Shown here piece by piece: positions 1 through 9,944 of a DNA stretch of 64,000 nt. How positions within the stretch are numbered: the first letter of the stretch is position 1; every line of letters begins with the position of its first letter. The position numbers were made by a program, and so were the translations under genes. The notes under the pieces are model-generated. The model was given only the letters and a program-made list of their open reading frames with translations. It made no database searches and had not been told where the DNA came from. The stretch covers positions 1 to 64,000 of the forward strand of contig WTGN01000032.1 of the NCBI GenBank assembly GCA_011523545.1. The letters are read 5' to 3'. The stretch is from Chloroflexota bacterium. GTDB taxonomy: Bacteria; Chloroflexota; Anaerolineae; Aggregatilineales; Phototrophicaceae.

Positions 1-51
1 GGGGCCTCACGGACCCAAACCGTGCGCGCTACCGGGCTGCGCCACGCCCCG
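1..51 (-). tRNA. tRNA-Pro (anticodon TGG), truncated by the window start
   Basis: Reverse complement reads CGGGGCGTGGCGCAGCCCGGTAGCGCGCACGGTTTGGGTCCGTGAGGCCCC: acceptor 5' strand, D-arm, anticodon stem CACGG/CCGTG around loop TTTGGGT (anticodon TGG). T-arm lies beyond the window. Confidence 0.88.
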
Positions 52-308
52 AATGCCGTCCGTATCATACTCGGCTTGCGCAAGTTAGTAAAGTCAAAAG
101 TGCGCTGGCGCAGCCTTTACGTTCGAATGTCACTTCAGCCGCGCAGTCTCTTGAGCCGCATACCGCGGGCAAGTTCTAGGGGCGCGCCAGTGGGTCGCCC
201 GTCGCAGCCAATCCGCGGGAATTCGTGCGGCCTGACAAGTCGCCCGTTCAAACGCGTCGCAGCGGCAGATGGAAGCAGGCGGCTTCGACAAACAAGATGA
301 CCCTGGCT

Positions 309-791
309 CTATTCATCCCGCTCGCCGCCAAAAGCGTCAAAGAGCTCGTCGATTTCGTCTGCGGAAATAGCCGGATGAATCTCTTCGCCGCGCGTTTCTT
401 CTTTCGCGCTGCGCTGGTTTAAGAGCTGCGCAAACTGGACCGAAGTCATCTGCTTCATGCGATGGCTGCGGGCATGATTCAGCAGCTCACGATCGGAAGA
501 GACCAGGGTCCAGTTGGGCGCGTCTTTGATATTGCTGATGCGCCGCTTGATCAAGTCGTCGGCGCTGCTGTGCTGAGCGGCGGCAAAGCTGACCGTCACG
601 CCCTGGGTCGACATGCTTGAATGGCCACCCGGCAAACCGCCGTCAAATATCACGGTGCACTTCTTTTTCGCCCGGGCGGCGAAGCCCTTCAGCTTGTTGA
701 CCAACTTGGCTTCATCGTTCGGGTCATCAATGTCGATATCCGGCAGCTGAGCGATAAGATTGTGCCCGTCGATCAAGTAGGGCATGGGCAA
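309..791 (-). CDS. NYN domain (YacP-like) RNA-binding/nuclease family protein
   Basis: MPYLIDGHNLIAQLP...KKKCTVIFDGG..., then SSDRELLNHARSHRMKQMTS: NYN/PIN-fold acidic motifs. Confidence 0.8.
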   Translation of the reverse strand: MPMPYLIDGHNLIAQLPDIDIDDPNDEAKLVNKLKGFAARAKKKCTVIFDGGLPGGHSSMSTQGVTVSFAAAQHSSADDLIKRRISNIKDAPNWTLVSSDRELLNHARSHRMKQMTSVQFAQLLNQRSAKEETRGEEIHPAISADEIDELFDAFGGERDE

Positions 792-828
792 ACCCGAAGC
801 AATCTGCTCAGTCGCGCGCGAGCCAGCA

Positions 829-2115
829 TCATGCGACCGCCCCCGCCGCCGAATACACCGGTACGCCCATGGTGAAAATGCTGCCTACCTTGAGCCGGCT
901 CTGCACATCCAGAAAGCCGCCATGCGCCTGACAGATTGCCCGCGCCACGTACAAACCCTGCCCCAGGCCCGGCGGTCTGGCGCCGGCATCGATCGCTCCA
1001 CCGCGGTAAAAGCGCTCAAAAATATGCGGAAGGTCTTCCCCGCTGATGCCGACGCCGTTGTCGCTGACGCTGATGAGGGCGTAGGCCTTGGCATCTCGCA
1101 GCTCGGCGCGCGCCGCCAGCGCGACATAACCGCCCTCGCTGTTGTAGCTGGCGCCGTTTCGTATCAAATGCCCCAAAGCCCACTGCAAACGACTGTCATC
1201 GCCGCGGACTTGCACGCCGCTCAGTCCGCGCGTCATCACCAGCAGATCAATGCCGCGGCTCTTGACTTCGGCGTCGATGCCGTTGACGACCGACCAGATC
1301 GCGCTTTCGACGATGACTGGCTCCCGCCTGACATCATAGACGCCGGCGCTCAACTGCGAAATATCCACCAGCTCCAGCGCCAGCTGATCAAGGACATCAA
1401 CATTGCGCAGCAGTTTATCCAGCAGCATCCGGTTGACAGCGGCGTCTTCCGGCTGCGCGCTCAACAACTCGCCCGCCAGCTTGATAATGCCGACCGGCCG
1501 CTCCATGTCGCGCGCGATATGGGCCACGAAGCCGTCTTTCAAGCGTTCGGCCAAGGCATCATGCGTCACATCGCGCAGAATGATGACGGTGCCGATGCGC
1601 CGATTCGCTTCATCGCCGATGGCGATCAATTGCGCGCGCACAAAGCGATTGTTCAGCGGCAGCTCGGCCGATTCGCCCAGGGGCGTTAATTCGGCGACCG
1701 TGTCGCCCACATCGCGGAACTGCTCAAACAAGGCGCCGAGCTTGCTGTCCCAGAAGGCGCGCTTCCCGCCCAACATCGCCTGGGCCGCCTGGTTCATCAT
1801 CGTCACTTTGCCGTTGACGTCTTGCACGATGATGCCGTCTTCAAGGCTGCTCAAGATCTGCGTGAGCCGTTCCAGTTCGCCGCCGCGCTGCCGGCCCTCG
1901 GTTTCCAGTGCTTGCACGCGGCGCCGCAAGCTGGCGCTTTCCGCGGTCTGGCGCTGCGAAACCTGACGCTGGCGCTGCAACTCAAATTCAAGCTGCCGCC
2001 GCCGGCTCAACCCGCGATATAGACGACGAAAGAGCGACTCGCTCGCCTGGCCGAATCGGTGAACATCCCCCAAATCAGCATTGACTTCGCCATGTGGCTC
2101 GCGCGGCATGTTCAT
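829..2115 (-). CDS. PAS domain sensor histidine kinase-like protein (phosphoacceptor His apparently absent)
   Basis: Coiled coil + PAS (LEDGIIVQDVNGKVTMMNQAAQAMLG) + HisKA-like helix + HATPase_c (SVSDNGVGISGEDLPHIFERFYRGG...GLGQGLYVARAICQAHGG). Confidence 0.85.
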   Translation of the reverse strand: MNMPREPHGEVNADLGDVHRFGQASESLFRRLYRGLSRRRQLEFELQRQRQVSQRQTAESASLRRRVQALETEGRQRGGELERLTQILSSLEDGIIVQDVNGKVTMMNQAAQAMLGGKRAFWDSKLGALFEQFRDVGDTVAELTPLGESAELPLNNRFVRAQLIAIGDEANRRIGTVIILRDVTHDALAERLKDGFVAHIARDMERPVGIIKLAGELLSAQPEDAAVNRMLLDKLLRNVDVLDQLALELVDISQLSAGVYDVRREPVIVESAIWSVVNGIDAEVKSRGIDLLVMTRGLSGVQVRGDDSRLQWALGHLIRNGASYNSEGGYVALAARAELRDAKAYALISVSDNGVGISGEDLPHIFERFYRGGAIDAGARPPGLGQGLYVARAICQAHGGFLDVQSRLKVGSIFTMGVPVYSAAGAVA

Positions 2116-2286
2116 GGCTATCCCAGTTGCGCCTCAAGGCGCCAGGCGCGATGCAGTTAATCTCAAACGAATGCGACAGTCATTGCCGCTCTATCGCTTG
2201 ATTATAGTCAAAGTCCGGCAGGCCCGCGTCCCTGCTGCGGCGCAGATTGCAAGCCGCCAACTATCGGCTATCATCGTAGATGTCTA

Positions 2287-3054
2287 ATGGCCGACTCGAC
2301 GAGGTCAAGCCCGACGATGCAAAACGTGGCCCCGACACGCCGCCTGAACAGACGCTCGAGCGACCTTTTGCTCGCGGCCGCGCTGGTCTTCCTTCTCGGC
2401 GCGGCGATGACCGTGGCCGGCATCGTTTTGCACATTTTCAGCCTCGTCGTCCCCTCAAATGATGGCTACGATGCCTACGATCTGACGCGGAAATTGCTGC
2501 TGTTGGCCGGCATCGGCATCGCCTTCGTCTCGCTGTTTATGGCGCTAAGGGCGGTCAGCTGGAAAACGGACAACGCCCTGGCCTGGCAACTGGGCGAACT
2601 GCTGGCCGAAAGACTCGATCGTCAATTCGTCTTCATTCGCAACATCAGCAAGGGCTCGCTCGGCGATATCGACGCGGCCCTGCTGAGCAAGCACGGCGTC
2701 TTGGTGCTGCGGATCACCCAGCGCAAAGGCGAATACTTCTACGACGGAGGTGAATGGCTGCGGCGCTCGCGAAAAGGGCGTTGGCGCCCCCTGCGCTGGA
2801 ACCCGACGCGCGCTGTCGTCAAGGATGCCTTGAAGCTCAAGGACTTCCTCAAAGAGTGGGAGCTGACCGCCGTGCCGGTTTATGCCGCGGTCGTATTCCT
2901 GCGCGATAAGCCGGCGGCTCAGTTCTCAACGCGGGAGTCCGCTGTGCCTGTCGTGCACGCCAGCGGGCTGATCGATGGCCTTCAAGACAGCTATTTCGCC
3001 CAGGCGCGGCTCGACGCCGATACCGTACAGCAAATCCTGAACTTGCTCTACTAA
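2287..3054 (+). CDS. Membrane-anchored NERD (nuclease-related) domain-like protein
   Basis: Two N-terminal TM helices, then LGDIDAALLSKHGVLVLRITQRKGEYFYDG...NPTRAVVKDALKLKDFL...VYAAVVFL, NERD-like pattern. Confidence 0.65.
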   Translation: MADSTRSSPTMQNVAPTRRLNRRSSDLLLAAALVFLLGAAMTVAGIVLHIFSLVVPSNDGYDAYDLTRKLLLLAGIGIAFVSLFMALRAVSWKTDNALAWQLGELLAERLDRQFVFIRNISKGSLGDIDAALLSKHGVLVLRITQRKGEYFYDGGEWLRRSRKGRWRPLRWNPTRAVVKDALKLKDFLKEWELTAVPVYAAVVFLRDKPAAQFSTRESAVPVVHASGLIDGLQDSYFAQARLDADTVQQILNLLY

Positions 3055-3096
3055 CTGGCGACGCAGCGAGTCGCCCCGACAAGGGAGAAGATTGGC

Positions 3097-6000
3097 GTGG
3101 CGAATATCCTGCATCTCGCGCCCATTGGCAGCGGCAAAACCGCGAGAATTCTGTCGCTCCTGCGTGAGCTGAGCGACAACAGGCGAGCAATGCCGCCGAC
3201 GGTTTGGGTGCTGCTGGCGACGCGGCGGCAGGAGCTCAGTTTACGGCAGCGGCTGATCGAGGGCGCCGGCGCCGCTTCGGCATATTTCAATATCGAATTT
3301 TTCAACTTCTACAGCCTCAACGCCCGCCTGCTCAAAATCGCGGGGAAGCCCGTCCGGCGGCTCAGTAGCCTGGCGCGCCAAGCCCTGCTGCGCCGCTTGC
3401 TCGCCGACATGCTGGCGGATGGTCAACTCGACTGGTTCCATCGCATCGCCGACAAGCGAGGCTTCGCGGCTGTGCTGGCCGAGCTCATCGACGAACTTAA
3501 GCAAGCGAGCATTGATGTCGACGCATTCGCCGCCGCCGCGCAGAGCGACAAAGACCACGAAATCGCCCAGATATACCGGCGCTATCAGGACACGCTCCGG
3601 CGGAGCGACCTGGCCGATGTGGAGGGCGAAGGCTGGCTGGCGCTGGCGACCGTGCGCGCCCGGCCCGATACTGCAGCTCATGTCGATCGGCTGCTGGTCG
3701 ATGGCTACGATCAGTTCACCCTTGTCCAAGCGCAGTTGCTGGCGGCGCTGTCCCGGCCGATACAGGATGTCCATATCACCTTGACCGACGATCCGGCAGC
3801 GCCCTATGACGCCGTCCCGCATCGCAGCGCCCTCGCCCGCCAGCGCCTTCAAGCCGCCTTCGCCGATGCCGGGCTCGCCCTGGAGCAAGAAACAATCGAA
3901 CCTGACTCCGCTGAGCGCAATCCCGACCTTGGGCAACTCAGCAAGGACATATTCCGCCGGGCGCCGGCGGCAAGCAAGAGCGAGGCCATTCACATGATGG
4001 CCATGCCGAACCCGGCCGAAGAAGTCAAGAGCGTCCTGCGCGCCATCAAAGGCAAACTTTTGGCGGGCGTTTCTCCCGACGATATGCTGGTCGCCCTGCG
4101 CGATTGGGACCTTTACGCCGCCCATTTCGAATCGGGCGGCCGTGAATATGGCCTCCCCATGTTGCTGCAGCAGGAGCGCGCCCTGGATACCAGGCCGGTG
4201 ATCGCCGCGCTGATCGAGCTGCTGCGGCTGCCGCCGGTTTTCCGCCGGCGCGAGCTGCTGGATGTCCTGCAATCGCCTTACATTGACACCGGCCTGGCCG
4301 ACGAAGAAATCGACCTGCTAGACCGGCTCAGCCTGAAACGGCGCCTCTTAAGCGGCCCCTTGTCAGCCTGGCTGGACCTGATAGACAGCGCAGGACAAGC
4401 CATCATCCACGAGGAAGACGACACCCAACCCGCGGTGTTGACGCCGGCGCAGATTGACCGACTGCGGGCGCGATTGTCCGCCTTTTTTAATGGCATTAGC
4501 CCGCCAGATCGCGCGGGCATTCCAACGTATATCGCCTGGCTGGACAAGCTGCTCGGCGACCCTCGTCAATCGCTATCTGTAAGCCAAGAACCTGGCGCTG
4601 CCGAAGCACGCTTTTCGCTCAACATCATCAGAAATGTCTTGGATGACCAGGATGCCAATGCCAGCAGCGCAAGACGCAATCTCAATGCGCTGGTCGGGCT
4701 TAAGCGCATCATGCGAGAATTCTTGTCCAGCGCTGACGCCCTGCGCGCGACCTTTGGATCGACATCAGGCCTGGAATGGCCGCAGTTCCTGGCCGACCTC
4801 GTGCATGCACTGGAGTCGACGGCGGCCGCCCCCAACGAGACGTCCCGCGCCGGGCGGATTCTGGTGACAACCGCGGCCGAGGCGCGCGGCTTGCCCCATC
4901 GGCACATCTACTTGCTCGGGCTGGCGGAGGGCCTGTTCCCGGGCGAAGCGGCGGAAGACGCGCTCTACCTGGATTCCGAGCGGGAAAGCCTGCAGGCCGG
5001 GGGCATTCCGCTGGCGACTCAAAGCGAGCGCATGGACGACCAGGGCCTCTTCTACGAGCTGATCAGCCTGCCGCAAGAATCGCTGACCTTGTCTCGCCCG
5101 ACATTAAAAGCGGGCAAGCCCTGGCTGGAGAGTCATCTCTGGCGGGCGGTGCAGGCTGTCTTCCCCAAACAGCCGATCACGAGCCGGCCCGTTGGCGCGG
5201 TCATCCAAGCGCCGGAAGCCGCCAACGGCGCTGAATTGCTGCTGGCTGTCGCCGATCAGTTGAACGGCAGCGACCCGCTGGAAGCGATATCCGCCTTGCG
5301 CATGCAGTCCTGGCTTCTGCTTCAGGACGAATATGCCAAGCCCTGGCAGCGTATCGTCAATGGACGCCGGATCGAGCGGGGCCGCCTGTCCTTTTCGCCA
5401 TACGACGAGTACAGCGGCATCCTGACCCGGCCAGACCTGCTGGCGGCGGTCGCAAGCGAGTTGGGGAGCGAGCGCGTCTGGAGCGCATCGCAGCTAAAAG
5501 ATTATGGGCTTTGCGGTTTCCGTTTTTTCGCCAGGCGGCTGCTAAACCTGGAAGCGGCGAGCGAGCCGGAAGCCGGCATCGACGCCCTGCAATTCGGCCT
5601 GCTCAGCCACGCCATTCTGGAAGCGACATACCGGCGAATAAGAACGAAGCAGCTCGATATTAAAGAGGACAATCTCGACAATGCGCTCGCAATTTTCCAT
5701 AAGCAGGCGGAAGCGCTCTTGCATGACGCGCCGGCGGAATACGGATTCCGCGCGAGCGCAAGCTGGGAAGACGAAGCCGAGCTGTTGCGCAAGCGCCTGG
5801 CCGCCCTGGTGAGGCTGGATTTCTCGCCCAAGAGCCCGCTAAACCGCTTCGGCAGCGCGCGTCAAGTGCGGATGCTGGAGCATCGCTTCGACGACGCCCG
5901 AATCGAGATGCCGGGCGATATGCCGCCGATCCGCGTTTCCGGCGTCATCGATCGCATCGACTGGGCTGATGACAACTTGGCCCTGGTCGATTACAAAAGC

Positions 6001-6366
6001 GGCAGCGGCGCCATCAGCCGGCGTCAAATGGAACTCGGTCGCGACTTTCAGATGGCGGTCTACGCGCTGGCGCTGGATTGGGCGGAAAGGGCAACCCCGG
6101 GCGAATCCAGGCTGAGCGGCGGCTTATTCTGGCGCTTGCGCAATCTGAAACCCAGCGGCGTCTATTCCGCCGATAAGGAAGAGGACCAGGCCGCCCTCGA
6201 AATGGCGCGCCAGCACATCGCCTTCAACTTGCGGCAGGGCCGGCATGGGCGCTTCCCCGTTGACGCCAGCCAACTTGAAGGCGGAAAATGCGCCAGTTAC
6301 TGTGAATACTCTCATTTCTGCCGCCTGCGTGTCACCAACCGCCGCAAGCCAATCCCGCAATCCTGA
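3097..6366 (+). CDS. addB: AddB-like helicase/PD-(D/E)XK exonuclease subunit
   Basis: N-terminal P-loop APIGSGKT; C-terminal nuclease LALVDYKSGSG; Fe-S-type cysteines LCGFRFF and CASYCEYSHFC. Confidence 0.82.
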   Translation: MANILHLAPIGSGKTARILSLLRELSDNRRAMPPTVWVLLATRRQELSLRQRLIEGAGAASAYFNIEFFNFYSLNARLLKIAGKPVRRLSSLARQALLRRLLADMLADGQLDWFHRIADKRGFAAVLAELIDELKQASIDVDAFAAAAQSDKDHEIAQIYRRYQDTLRRSDLADVEGEGWLALATVRARPDTAAHVDRLLVDGYDQFTLVQAQLLAALSRPIQDVHITLTDDPAAPYDAVPHRSALARQRLQAAFADAGLALEQETIEPDSAERNPDLGQLSKDIFRRAPAASKSEAIHMMAMPNPAEEVKSVLRAIKGKLLAGVSPDDMLVALRDWDLYAAHFESGGREYGLPMLLQQERALDTRPVIAALIELLRLPPVFRRRELLDVLQSPYIDTGLADEEIDLLDRLSLKRRLLSGPLSAWLDLIDSAGQAIIHEEDDTQPAVLTPAQIDRLRARLSAFFNGISPPDRAGIPTYIAWLDKLLGDPRQSLSVSQEPGAAEARFSLNIIRNVLDDQDANASSARRNLNALVGLKRIMREFLSSADALRATFGSTSGLEWPQFLADLVHALESTAAAPNETSRAGRILVTTAAEARGLPHRHIYLLGLAEGLFPGEAAEDALYLDSERESLQAGGIPLATQSERMDDQGLFYELISLPQESLTLSRPTLKAGKPWLESHLWRAVQAVFPKQPITSRPVGAVIQAPEAANGAELLLAVADQLNGSDPLEAISALRMQSWLLLQDEYAKPWQRIVNGRRIERGRLSFSPYDEYSGILTRPDLLAAVASELGSERVWSASQLKDYGLCGFRFFARRLLNLEAASEPEAGIDALQFGLLSHAILEATYRRIRTKQLDIKEDNLDNALAIFHKQAEALLHDAPAEYGFRASASWEDEAELLRKRLAALVRLDFSPKSPLNRFGSARQVRMLEHRFDDARIEMPGDMPPIRVSGVIDRIDWADDNLALVDYKSGSGAISRRQMELGRDFQMAVYALALDWAERATPGESRLSGGLFWRLRNLKPSGVYSADKEEDQAALEMARQHIAFNLRQGRHGRFPVDASQLEGGKCASYCEYSHFCRLRVTNRRKPIPQS

Positions 6367-6377
6367 GGCCAGGCCGT

Positions 6378-9300
6378 ATGACATTCACCCGCGAACAAAA
6401 AGACGCCATTCATATCAGCGATGTGAATCTGATCGTGGAGGCCGGCGCCGGCACCGGCAAGACGCGCGTGCTCATCGAACGCTACCTGCAACTGCTGGAA
6501 GACAATCCCGACTGGCGCATCACTGCCCTGGTGGCCATCACTTTCACGCGCGAGGCAGCTTATGAAATGCGCCACCGGCTGCGGCAGGAATTGGAAGCGC
6601 GCGCGCGGCATGAAGAGGGCGAGCGTTGGGCGCGTCTACTGACCCAGCTGGACCGGGCGCGCATCGATACGATTCACGGTCTTTGCGCCGACCTCCTGCG
6701 GGCGAACGCGGCGCAAGCGGGCGTCGATCCAAAGTTTGAAGTGATGGATGAAAACGAAGCCGCCATCCTGCTCGACGATACGGTGGACGATGTGCTGGCG
6801 ACGGTCGAAGCGCCGGTTTCGCGCCTGTTCGCCCACTACGATGCCTACCTGATTGAGGAGGCGCTCAAGCAGACAAGCCTGATCAATGCGGAATATGAGC
6901 CGCCGCCGGCTGACCCGGAGGCGCTTTTCCAGCGCTGGGAAAATCAATGGTCCGAGGACGTCGTTAGTGAGCGGCGAGAATTGCTCAATTGCGCTGAATT
7001 GGCGGCGCTCGTCCCGGCAGGACCGGCGCCGGAGGAAGATAAGCTGGCGGCGCTTATTGCGCAGTATCGGCATTATCTGGACAGAATCGAAACGTCTGAC
7101 TACGCCGGCGATATCGTCCAGCTAATGGAGGAATGCCGAGCCAAGGGCGCGGTCGGCGCCAAGGGCACGGCGAAAGCCTGGGGCAGCAACCAGGCCAAGC
7201 GTGAAGCGGCGCAGTCGCTTCGACGCCTGAGAAAGCGGATAGAAAAGGCGCTTGATTCCTTCGGCGCTCCACCCGGCGAACTTGATCGGGCGACCGCGGA
7301 AGTACTGCCGCTTTGGCATCAGCTGCTGCAGAGCGTGAAGACGAGCTATCGTGAACGCAAAGAGGCACGCGCCCACCTGGATTTCGATGACCTTGAGCGC
7401 TTGACGGCGCAATTGCTCGAAGACCCGCTGGTCCGGAATCGATACCGGGGCGCCGAATTCAAACATCTGCTGGTGGATGAATTTCAAGATACCAATGCCG
7501 ATCAATGGCAAATCATAAGCTCGCTGGCCGACCTGAGCCAGGGCGGCTCGCTATTTCTCGTTGGCGATCCCAAGCAGAGCATCTACCAATTCCGCGGCGC
7601 CGATGTCAGCGTTTTCAATCGCGTTCGCGCGCAGCTTGACCAACTCGAAAGCGGCTGCGTCCTCCCCCTGTCAAAATCTTTCCGCGCTCATCGTCCGCTC
7701 ATCGACCAGTTCAATGCCCTCTTCGGGCGGATTCTGCAGCACGACGCGGGCAGCCCGGTCGCGGAGTTTGAAGTCCCGTTGGGCAAAGCGATGACGGCCG
7801 ACCGCGATGATGCGCCCGCCCTGCCCGCTATCGAAATCCAGCTGCTCGTTCCATCTGAACAGGACGATTCCGCCGAGAGCGATTCGCAGCGCCCGCGCCG
7901 CCGCGAGGGCCCCTCAGCCGACGACATGCGCCGCTGGGAAGCCGATGAAATCGCAAAGCAAGTCAAGCGCATGATCGCAGACGGGCGCCCGGTATTTGAC
8001 CGTGAGACCGGCCGGACCCGCGCCATGCAATACCGCGATATCGCCGTGCTCTTTCAATCGACGAGCAAGCTGACGCTGTACGAAGATGCCTTCAAGGCGC
8101 ATGAGATTCCCTACCTGACGGTCGCCGGCCGCGGCTATTATGACCGGCAAGAAGTCTGGGATATGCTCGATCTGCTGCGCTTTCTGCACAACCCGGCCGA
8201 CAACCTGGCCCTGGCGACGGTGCTGCGCTCGCCCATTTTCGCCTTCAGTGATGACCTGCTCTACGCCATCTGCTTGGATGCAGCCGAAGAGGCCCCGCTG
8301 CGGCTATGGCCCGCCTTGACGATGGCGGCCGACAAATCGATACCAGCCCTTCTCCCCGCCGATCGGCCGCTGATCGACCATGCCGTGCAAACGCTAACGG
8401 AGCTGCGCCAAGCTGCCGGCCGGGTGACGATCTCAGATTTGCTTCGGCTCGCCCTGGCCAAAACCAATTATCCGGCCATCTTGACCGGCCTGCCCGATGG
8501 CGCCCGCCGCCGCGGCAATGTCGAGAAACTGCTGGAACTGGCGGAGGAGAGCGGCAAGATCACCCTGGGCAAGTTCTCGCGCTATCTGGCGGAATTGTCC
8601 GCGCGCGAAGCACGGGAAAGCGAAGCCGCGCTGGAGCCCGGCAACACCGTGCGCCTGATGACCGTGCATGCCAGCAAGGGTCTCGAATTCCCGCTTGTCA
8701 TCCTGGCCGACGCCTCCTGGGCGCGCGGCGCCGGGGGCGCGCCGACGCTATTCGCCGGTCCGGAATCGGGTCTCAGCTGCCGCGTATTCTGCGAGGAAAC
8801 ACATCAATACGAGAGCGGCTACGCTCACCGCAACAATCGGAAGCTGCAGACGCTCAAGGAAGAGGCAGAGCGCAAGCGCTTGCTCTATGTGGCGGCGACG
8901 CGGGCCGGTGATTATCTCTTCATCAGCGGCACGCTGAAGCAGAACAAGAAAGGCGAATGGACGCCGCGCGGCTGGCTGGAACTGCTTTTACCCGCGCTGG
9001 AGCTCAACGTTCTGCCGACTAAGCCGCGTTCTATGCATGAATTTGCGGGCGGCGAGGTTGGCGTACTGATGCCGCCGGCGCCAGCTGAGCGCTTTGGCCA
9101 GCCCGCGGTCAGCGAGAACAAGCGCCTATGGGACGCAGACGTCAACGGCCGCCGATACCCGCCGCTCGCGCCGCCCTTGATGAAGGCGCTGCCGCCGTAC
9201 AAGGCCGCGCTGCCCGGTCATGTCAGCGCCACGCAGCTGGAGGAGCTTGCCGCATTTCAAAGCAGCCGGGGTACAGTGCGCGCCAATGCCCTTCGCCGGC

Positions 9301-9944
9301 GTTTTCGCAGCAGCGCCATGGACGGGATGCCGGACGTGGACGGCATGTTGCTTGCGCCTGACCGCCCTTCGCCGCGCTTGTTCGGGCAGATTGCGCATGA
9401 GGTCTTGCGGTACACCGATTTCTCCGCTGAGTCCGACGACAGCGAAAACATGATCCGGGCGATCGCCTGGGAGAATGGCATAACGAATCCAACAGCGGCG
9501 CGCCAGGTTACGCGCGAATTGCGCGGCATGCTGCAGGACTACCGCGACAGCGACGTCTGCCGCTGGATAAACGGCGCGCGCGCAGCCGCCCGTCCGCTTT
9601 ATACGGAGCTGCCCTTCATCTACCGCAGGCATGAGCGCGTCATTCACGGCGTCATCGATGTCTTGCTGCGGCGCGACGACGGCGCCTGGGTTATCATCGA
9701 TTACAAGACCAGCGCTGTTCATAATGGCGATTATGCCGGCCATGCCGAGCGCTTCCGTCTGCAATTGGGCATTTACGCCGCCGCCCTACAAGAGCAATTT
9801 GGTCTCGCGCGCTTTCCAATGACGTTTATCCACTATCTGCGCGGCAATGAAACGATTGAGCTGGCCAGCGGCGACTGCCTGCAGGCCTTGGATCAACTGG
9901 AAGCGACGATTGACGAGTTGATGGCGCCCGATGATCAAACTTAG
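6378..9944 (+). CDS. addA: AddA-like UvrD/Rep-family helicase-nuclease
   Basis: EAGAGTGKTRVLIERYL (motif I), LLVDEFQDTNADQW, VGDPKQSIYQFRGAD, TVHASKGLEFPLVILAD, YVAATRAGDYL, C-terminal nuclease WVIIDYKT. Confidence 0.92.
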   Translation: MTFTREQKDAIHISDVNLIVEAGAGTGKTRVLIERYLQLLEDNPDWRITALVAITFTREAAYEMRHRLRQELEARARHEEGERWARLLTQLDRARIDTIHGLCADLLRANAAQAGVDPKFEVMDENEAAILLDDTVDDVLATVEAPVSRLFAHYDAYLIEEALKQTSLINAEYEPPPADPEALFQRWENQWSEDVVSERRELLNCAELAALVPAGPAPEEDKLAALIAQYRHYLDRIETSDYAGDIVQLMEECRAKGAVGAKGTAKAWGSNQAKREAAQSLRRLRKRIEKALDSFGAPPGELDRATAEVLPLWHQLLQSVKTSYRERKEARAHLDFDDLERLTAQLLEDPLVRNRYRGAEFKHLLVDEFQDTNADQWQIISSLADLSQGGSLFLVGDPKQSIYQFRGADVSVFNRVRAQLDQLESGCVLPLSKSFRAHRPLIDQFNALFGRILQHDAGSPVAEFEVPLGKAMTADRDDAPALPAIEIQLLVPSEQDDSAESDSQRPRRREGPSADDMRRWEADEIAKQVKRMIADGRPVFDRETGRTRAMQYRDIAVLFQSTSKLTLYEDAFKAHEIPYLTVAGRGYYDRQEVWDMLDLLRFLHNPADNLALATVLRSPIFAFSDDLLYAICLDAAEEAPLRLWPALTMAADKSIPALLPADRPLIDHAVQTLTELRQAAGRVTISDLLRLALAKTNYPAILTGLPDGARRRGNVEKLLELAEESGKITLGKFSRYLAELSAREARESEAALEPGNTVRLMTVHASKGLEFPLVILADASWARGAGGAPTLFAGPESGLSCRVFCEETHQYESGYAHRNNRKLQTLKEEAERKRLLYVAATRAGDYLFISGTLKQNKKGEWTPRGWLELLLPALELNVLPTKPRSMHEFAGGEVGVLMPPAPAERFGQPAVSENKRLWDADVNGRRYPPLAPPLMKALPPYKAALPGHVSATQLEELAAFQSSRGTVRANALRRRFRSSAMDGMPDVDGMLLAPDRPSPRLFGQIAHEVLRYTDFSAESDDSENMIRAIAWENGITNPTAARQVTRELRGMLQDYRDSDVCRWINGARAAARPLYTELPFIYRRHERVIHGVIDVLLRRDDGAWVIIDYKTSAVHNGDYAGHAERFRLQLGIYAAALQEQFGLARFPMTFIHYLRGNETIELASGDCLQALDQLEATIDELMAPDDQT

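Noticed and set aside
784-1689. 301-aa ORF antisense to the kinase-like gene
   Set aside because: Low-complexity translation opposite a gene with clear PAS and HATPase motifs.
3241-4272. 343-aa ORF antisense to addB
   Set aside because: High-GC shadow ORF opposite a well-supported helicase/nuclease gene.
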